DNA from: Rhodoferax sp.
GTDB lineage: Bacteria > Pseudomonadota > Gammaproteobacteria > Burkholderiales > Burkholderiaceae_C
Assembly: GCA_020048795.1 (NCBI GenBank)
Contig: JAIFMA010000011.1
Location: forward strand, 1-9,111
DNA length: 9,111 bases
Reading direction: 5' to 3'
Under the pieces are notes generated by a model that saw only the letters and a list, made by a program, of their open reading frames with translations, had not been told where the DNA came from and ran no database searches. The translations under genes were made by a program, and so were the position numbers. Numbering within the stretch: the stretch's first letter is position 1; every line of letters starts with the position of its first letter. Shown here piece after piece: positions 6,868-9,111 of this stretch.

Positions 6868-7149
6868 GTCGTTGTGGTGGGGTACGGTTCATGCACTTCG
6901 CCGGTTGAAACCCTGCTTTAACCTGCCGCGCCGGTGTCAGCCGCTGGCCTGGCCGGTATCCATTGCTGCATCATCCTGTGCGCCTGTCGATGCTTCAGCA
7001 TGACTATTGAAGCGAATGCGATCACCCTTTGATTTCACGATGTCACTTTTGCGTCGGCAAAAGCACGACTGTTGACCCAATCAAGTCCATCCTGTATGCC
7101 AGGTTGCCGCGTTGGTTTCCCCGTTTTATTACCAAAAAGATTTTCTGCT

Positions 7150-7986
7150 ATGAAATTGGACATGATCAGCCGCTATCCCGAGACGACAGCCAAGCCAGTG
7201 CCGCTATTGTTTGTGCACGGCTCTTTTTCGGATGCGCGCGTTTGGAGCGATCACTTTTTGCCCTACTTCGCCGAGCATGGTTATGAAGCCCATGCCTTCA
7301 GTCTGCGTGGCCATGGTCGCAGCGAAGGTCGCGAGCGACTCGCCACCTGGCGTCTGGCGGATTATGTTGCCGATCTGGAAAAAGTTGCTGCGAGCTTTCC
7401 CTGTGCACCAGTCATGATTGGTCATTCGATGGGCGGCATGGTCATTCAAAAATACCTGGAAAAGCATCGCCACGCGTCCGGACTGGTGTTGATGGCATCC
7501 GTACCGCCGCAAGGTCTGCTGGCAACCAGCATGCAAATGGCGATGCGTCATCCGTTCCTGTTTCAGCAAATGGCCCAGCTTTCCATGCTCGGCCCCAGAT
7601 TTGGCACGCCATTGATGATGCGCAAGATCCTGTTTTCCAGGGACATGCCCGAAAGCAAATTGCTCGACTTCTTTCCCTACATGCAAGCCGAGTCTCAGGT
7701 GGTGTCGATGGACATGATGGCACCGACTGCGCTGCAGCTCAAACCCGAGTCTTTGCACATGCCGATTCTGGTGCTCGGTGCCCACAACGATGTGCTGGTG
7801 GCACCGACCTTTGTCGAGCAAACCGCCCGCTTCTACAAAGCCGAATTGCACATCTTCCGCGACATGGCGCACGCCATGATGCTAGACACGCACTGGCTCA
7901 AGGCCGCAGAGTGCCTGTTGGCCTGGCTGGAGCGGATCACGCTGGCGCAGTCGGCTGACATCGCAGGAAGATCTACCTGCGGGTAG
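7150..7986 (+). CDS. Alpha/beta hydrolase (serine hydrolase fold)
   Basis: The 278-residue protein has the full alpha/beta hydrolase signature: an oxyanion HG (23-24, in LLFVHGSFSD), the nucleophile elbow GHSMGG with Ser93, a probable acid Asp214 in GAHNDVLV, and a probable base His241 in MAHAMMLD. A methionine-rich cap segment lies between about 120 and 190. It has no signal peptide, so it is probably cytoplasmic. The substrate cannot be told from sequence; esterase, lipase-like or C-C hydrolase activity are all possible. The ATG at 7150 places the first beta strand at the usual distance; a TTG at 7072 in the same frame would add 26 unlike residues. Only an A-rich tract serves as ribosome-binding site. 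The last residues (from about SADIAGRSTCG) fall next to the IS91 remnant and cover a near-palindrome, so the native C-terminus may have been replaced. Confidence 0.85.
   Translation: MKLDMISRYPETTAKPVPLLFVHGSFSDARVWSDHFLPYFAEHGYEAHAFSLRGHGRSEGRERLATWRLADYVADLEKVAASFPCAPVMIGHSMGGMVIQKYLEKHRHASGLVLMASVPPQGLLATSMQMAMRHPFLFQQMAQLSMLGPRFGTPLMMRKILFSRDMPESKLLDFFPYMQAESQVVSMDMMAPTALQLKPESLHMPILVLGAHNDVLVAPTFVEQTARFYKAELHIFRDMAHAMMLDTHWLKAAECLLAWLERITLAQSADIAGRSTCG
7962..7981. repeat. 20-base near-palindrome at the hydrolase end
   Basis: CGCAGGAAGATCTACCTGCG is self-complementary apart from one A-A pair. It overlaps the last codons of the hydrolase (stop TAG at 7984-7986) and touches the point where IS91-like coding similarity begins in another frame. 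It may mark the recombination junction, or be chance. Confidence 0.45.
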
Positions 7987-7991
7987 TCGGC

Positions 7992-8285
7992 ATGCCGCCG
8001 CCACCAACGCACCGGTATCGGTATTTTGGTGTGCTGGCCCCGAACTTGCCACTGCGCTCTGCGGTGCCTGATCTGCGGTGGGCAGATGCGGCTGGTCACC
8101 TTTATGACCGCGGGCCCGCAGATCAGGAAGATCCTCGATCACATCGGGGTTGACTCCGTGTCCCCGTTTATCGTATCGGCACGCCGGCCGCCGCTGTTAC
8201 AGGACGGTGATGCGCAGGTGGATCAGGGAGCGCTACCAGACTGGGATCTGGCAGCGCAACCTGCACCGGTCCAAATCCTTCAACC
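7992..8285 (+). pseudogene. C-terminal fragment of an IS91-family transposase, frameshifted
   Basis: Two pieces of a Y2-type (IS91/IS801/IS1294) transposase C-terminus can be read. In one frame, 7992-8066 gives a proline-rich run then THRYRYFGVLAPNLPLRSAV, matching the family pattern HR(H/Y)RYxGVLAPNxxLR. In the next frame, 8065 onward gives CLICGGQMRLVTFMTAG, then QIRKILDHIGVDS, SARRPPL and DWDLAAQPAP, matching the family's CPxCGxxMRLIAF...IRRILDHIG...ARGPP...DWDLAAQP end. From memory, intact members have some tens of residues between these pieces, so an internal deletion with frame change has occurred. The catalytic tyrosines and HUH motif would lie upstream and are absent, so the fragment is inactive. 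The single-frame ORF at 8026-8337 is only part of this relic. It sits directly after the hydrolase stop and before the PPi-PEPCK-like gene. Confidence 0.8.
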
Positions 8286-8307
8286 AGCCATTTTGTTTCG
8301 GTCACTC

Positions 8308-8313
8308 TATACT
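8308..8313 (+). promoter_or_regulatory. Candidate -10 box for the PPi-PEPCK-like gene
   Basis: TATACT matches TATAAT at five of six positions and lies 32 bases before the ATG at 8346, giving a plausible leader of about 26 bases. No good -35 hexamer is seen 16-18 bases upstream, where sequence at the edge of the IS91 remnant lies. GAGA at 8336-8339 is a modest Shine-Dalgarno six bases before the ATG. Confidence 0.4.
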
Positions 8314-8345
8314 GGATTTCCCAGATCACTACCCTGAGAACCCAA

Positions 8346-9111
8346 ATGGATGCCAACCCAAACCCTGTCTCTACCGACCTCGCTGCGGCCAGCGAAAACC
8401 TGAACGCCGCCATCAACCTGCGTCTGGCGCTGCTGGGCTTGCCGCTTGCCGTCGGTGCCGATGGCGCAGCGATCACCGGGCTGATGGCACCGATCCTGGC
8501 ACGCCAGCGCGAGCTTAGCCGTCGGCTGGCCGACCGGCTGTGCCCGACCGATACGCGGATTCAGCATTTTCTCAATGAGTATCTGGCCGACGTTGGCACC
8601 GCGCCGCACCTGCCAGGGCGTACCTTGGTGCTGGACCAGTCCGGCCTGGCGCGTGGCCTGTCGCTGCCGGCGCATGGCGATTTTTTCAAGTCGCCGCTGC
8701 TTAGCAGCTACCGGCTGCGCAATGGCGTGCTGCACAACCCAGCCAGTGACCGGCGCACCACGGCCGGCGTTTTTCATGTTGTTGAAGGCGGCTTGCCAGT
8801 CCCCGACGACAAGCTGGCGGTGCCCAAGCTGGCTTTTTCCAAGCTGCTGGCGCTGGCCCTGATGCCACCGGCCGAGTCGCTGCAACTGCCTTTCACTGCG
8901 GGCGAAGCAGCTCCAGCCAAATGTTTTGTGTCGCTGTTACTGCGCCCGCTGGTGGTGCCGGCGGTGCCCGGCTTTACCACCGAAAAGCGCATGGAAACCC
9001 GCTTTTTTGTGCCCGGCGCGCTGGTTGCCAACCTGGATTTTGTGGAAAGCATTTTTGGCAACGCCGGTGACCCCTATTTGCCGGAAAACGATGCCTCGCT
9101 GGATCCGGACA
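8346..9111 (+). CDS. PPi-type phosphoenolpyruvate carboxykinase, N-terminal part (runs off window)
   Basis: The frame is open from the ATG at 8346 to the window edge (255 codons plus one base). The product begins MDANPNPVSTDLAAASENLN and includes NAAINLRLALLGLPL (20-34), APILARQRELSRRLADRL, NGVLHNPASDRRTTAGVFH, EGGLPVPDDK, LLLRPLVVPAVPG and GNAGDPYLPENDASLDPD at the end. I recognise these, from memory, as the conserved blocks of the pyrophosphate-dependent PEP carboxykinase family (EC 4.1.1.38; about 1,100 or more residues), first assigned to genes in Propionibacterium and Entamoeba. The enzyme interconverts oxaloacetate and PEP using phosphate/pyrophosphate rather than a nucleotide and is unrelated in length to ATP- or GTP-PEPCK. 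A GAGA site six bases upstream and a TATACT box support the start. The active-site region lies beyond the window, so whether the gene is intact cannot be judged. Confidence 0.65.
   Translation, partial: MDANPNPVSTDLAAASENLNAAINLRLALLGLPLAVGADGAAITGLMAPILARQRELSRRLADRLCPTDTRIQHFLNEYLADVGTAPHLPGRTLVLDQSGLARGLSLPAHGDFFKSPLLSSYRLRNGVLHNPASDRRTTAGVFHVVEGGLPVPDDKLAVPKLAFSKLLALALMPPAESLQLPFTAGEAAPAKCFVSLLLRPLVVPAVPGFTTEKRMETRFFVPGALVANLDFVESIFGNAGDPYLPENDASLDPD

Larger units (their letters stand above)
6788..7149. other. 362-base gene-free spacer rich in inverted repeats
   Basis: No frame here resembles a protein. The left end carries two adjacent strong hairpins (6799-6829 and 6831-6867). A weaker one follows at 6903-6923, where GGTT and AAA pair with TTT and AACC across a one-base bulge. 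A perfect 6-bp inverted repeat, GCTTCA/TGAAGC, lies at 6992-7013. Nearer the hydrolase there is TTGACC (7073-7078) with TATGCC 16 bases downstream, a weak promoter candidate. The rest shows nothing I can assign. Confidence 0.5.

Noticed and set aside
7072..7149. TTG start for the hydrolase adding 26 residues
   Set aside because: The extension is Cys/Pro-rich and not hydrolase-like; the ATG at 7150 leads directly into the first beta strand.
7204..7872. Antisense frame of 222 codons opposite the hydrolase
   Set aside because: It is His-rich shadow coding opposite a gene with a clear catalytic triad.
8026..8337. 103-codon frame as an independent gene
   Set aside because: Its first third is out of frame with IS91-like text and the rest is a transposase C-terminus; it is better explained as a frameshifted relic.

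Overview
The window looks like a piece of chromosome from a betaproteobacterium, most likely Burkholderiales and probably Comamonadaceae (Rhodoferax/Polaromonas-like). The basis is the GC-rich coding sequence, the MetG and class IIA FbaA sequences, weak Shine-Dalgarno sites, and TAAAAT-type -10 boxes before two housekeeping genes. The genus is an inference from memory of these families, not from a search. All well-supported genes lie on the + strand.

Layout: (1) bases 1-341 hold debris, including a short ORF that starts like a membrane sensor (one transmembrane segment) and stops inside or near a long inverted repeat. (2) 609-2972 encodes a 787-residue soluble protein with two diverged copies of a Cache-like sensory module (offset about 310-320 residues) and a C-terminal CheW domain. 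(3) A 352-base spacer with repeated TCAAATT elements and a -10-like box leads to metG (3325-5478), full length with the C-terminal tRNA-binding domain. (4) A 235-base spacer holds a possible 42-residue membrane peptide ORF and a second TAAAAT box, followed by fbaA (5714-6787). (5) A 362-base gene-free stretch begins with two adjacent strong hairpins. (6) An alpha/beta hydrolase (7150-7986) abuts a decayed C-terminal fragment of an IS91-family transposase (about 7992-8285). (7) From 8346 a long frame is open to the window edge; it reads as the N-terminus of a pyrophosphate-dependent PEP carboxykinase.

How the genes fit together: fbaA and the PPi-PEPCK-like gene both serve the glycolysis/gluconeogenesis trunk, but an IS remnant and a hydrolase separate them, so the pairing may be incidental. 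metG is translation housekeeping. The sensor-CheW fusion is the most unusual gene: it has a CheW coupling domain, but no transmembrane segment, no methyl-accepting signalling domain and no chemotaxis neighbours here. The places where the order looks disturbed are the truncated sensor with its palindrome at the left and the IS91 fragment at the right. I saw no tRNA, rRNA, CRISPR array or complete mobile element.
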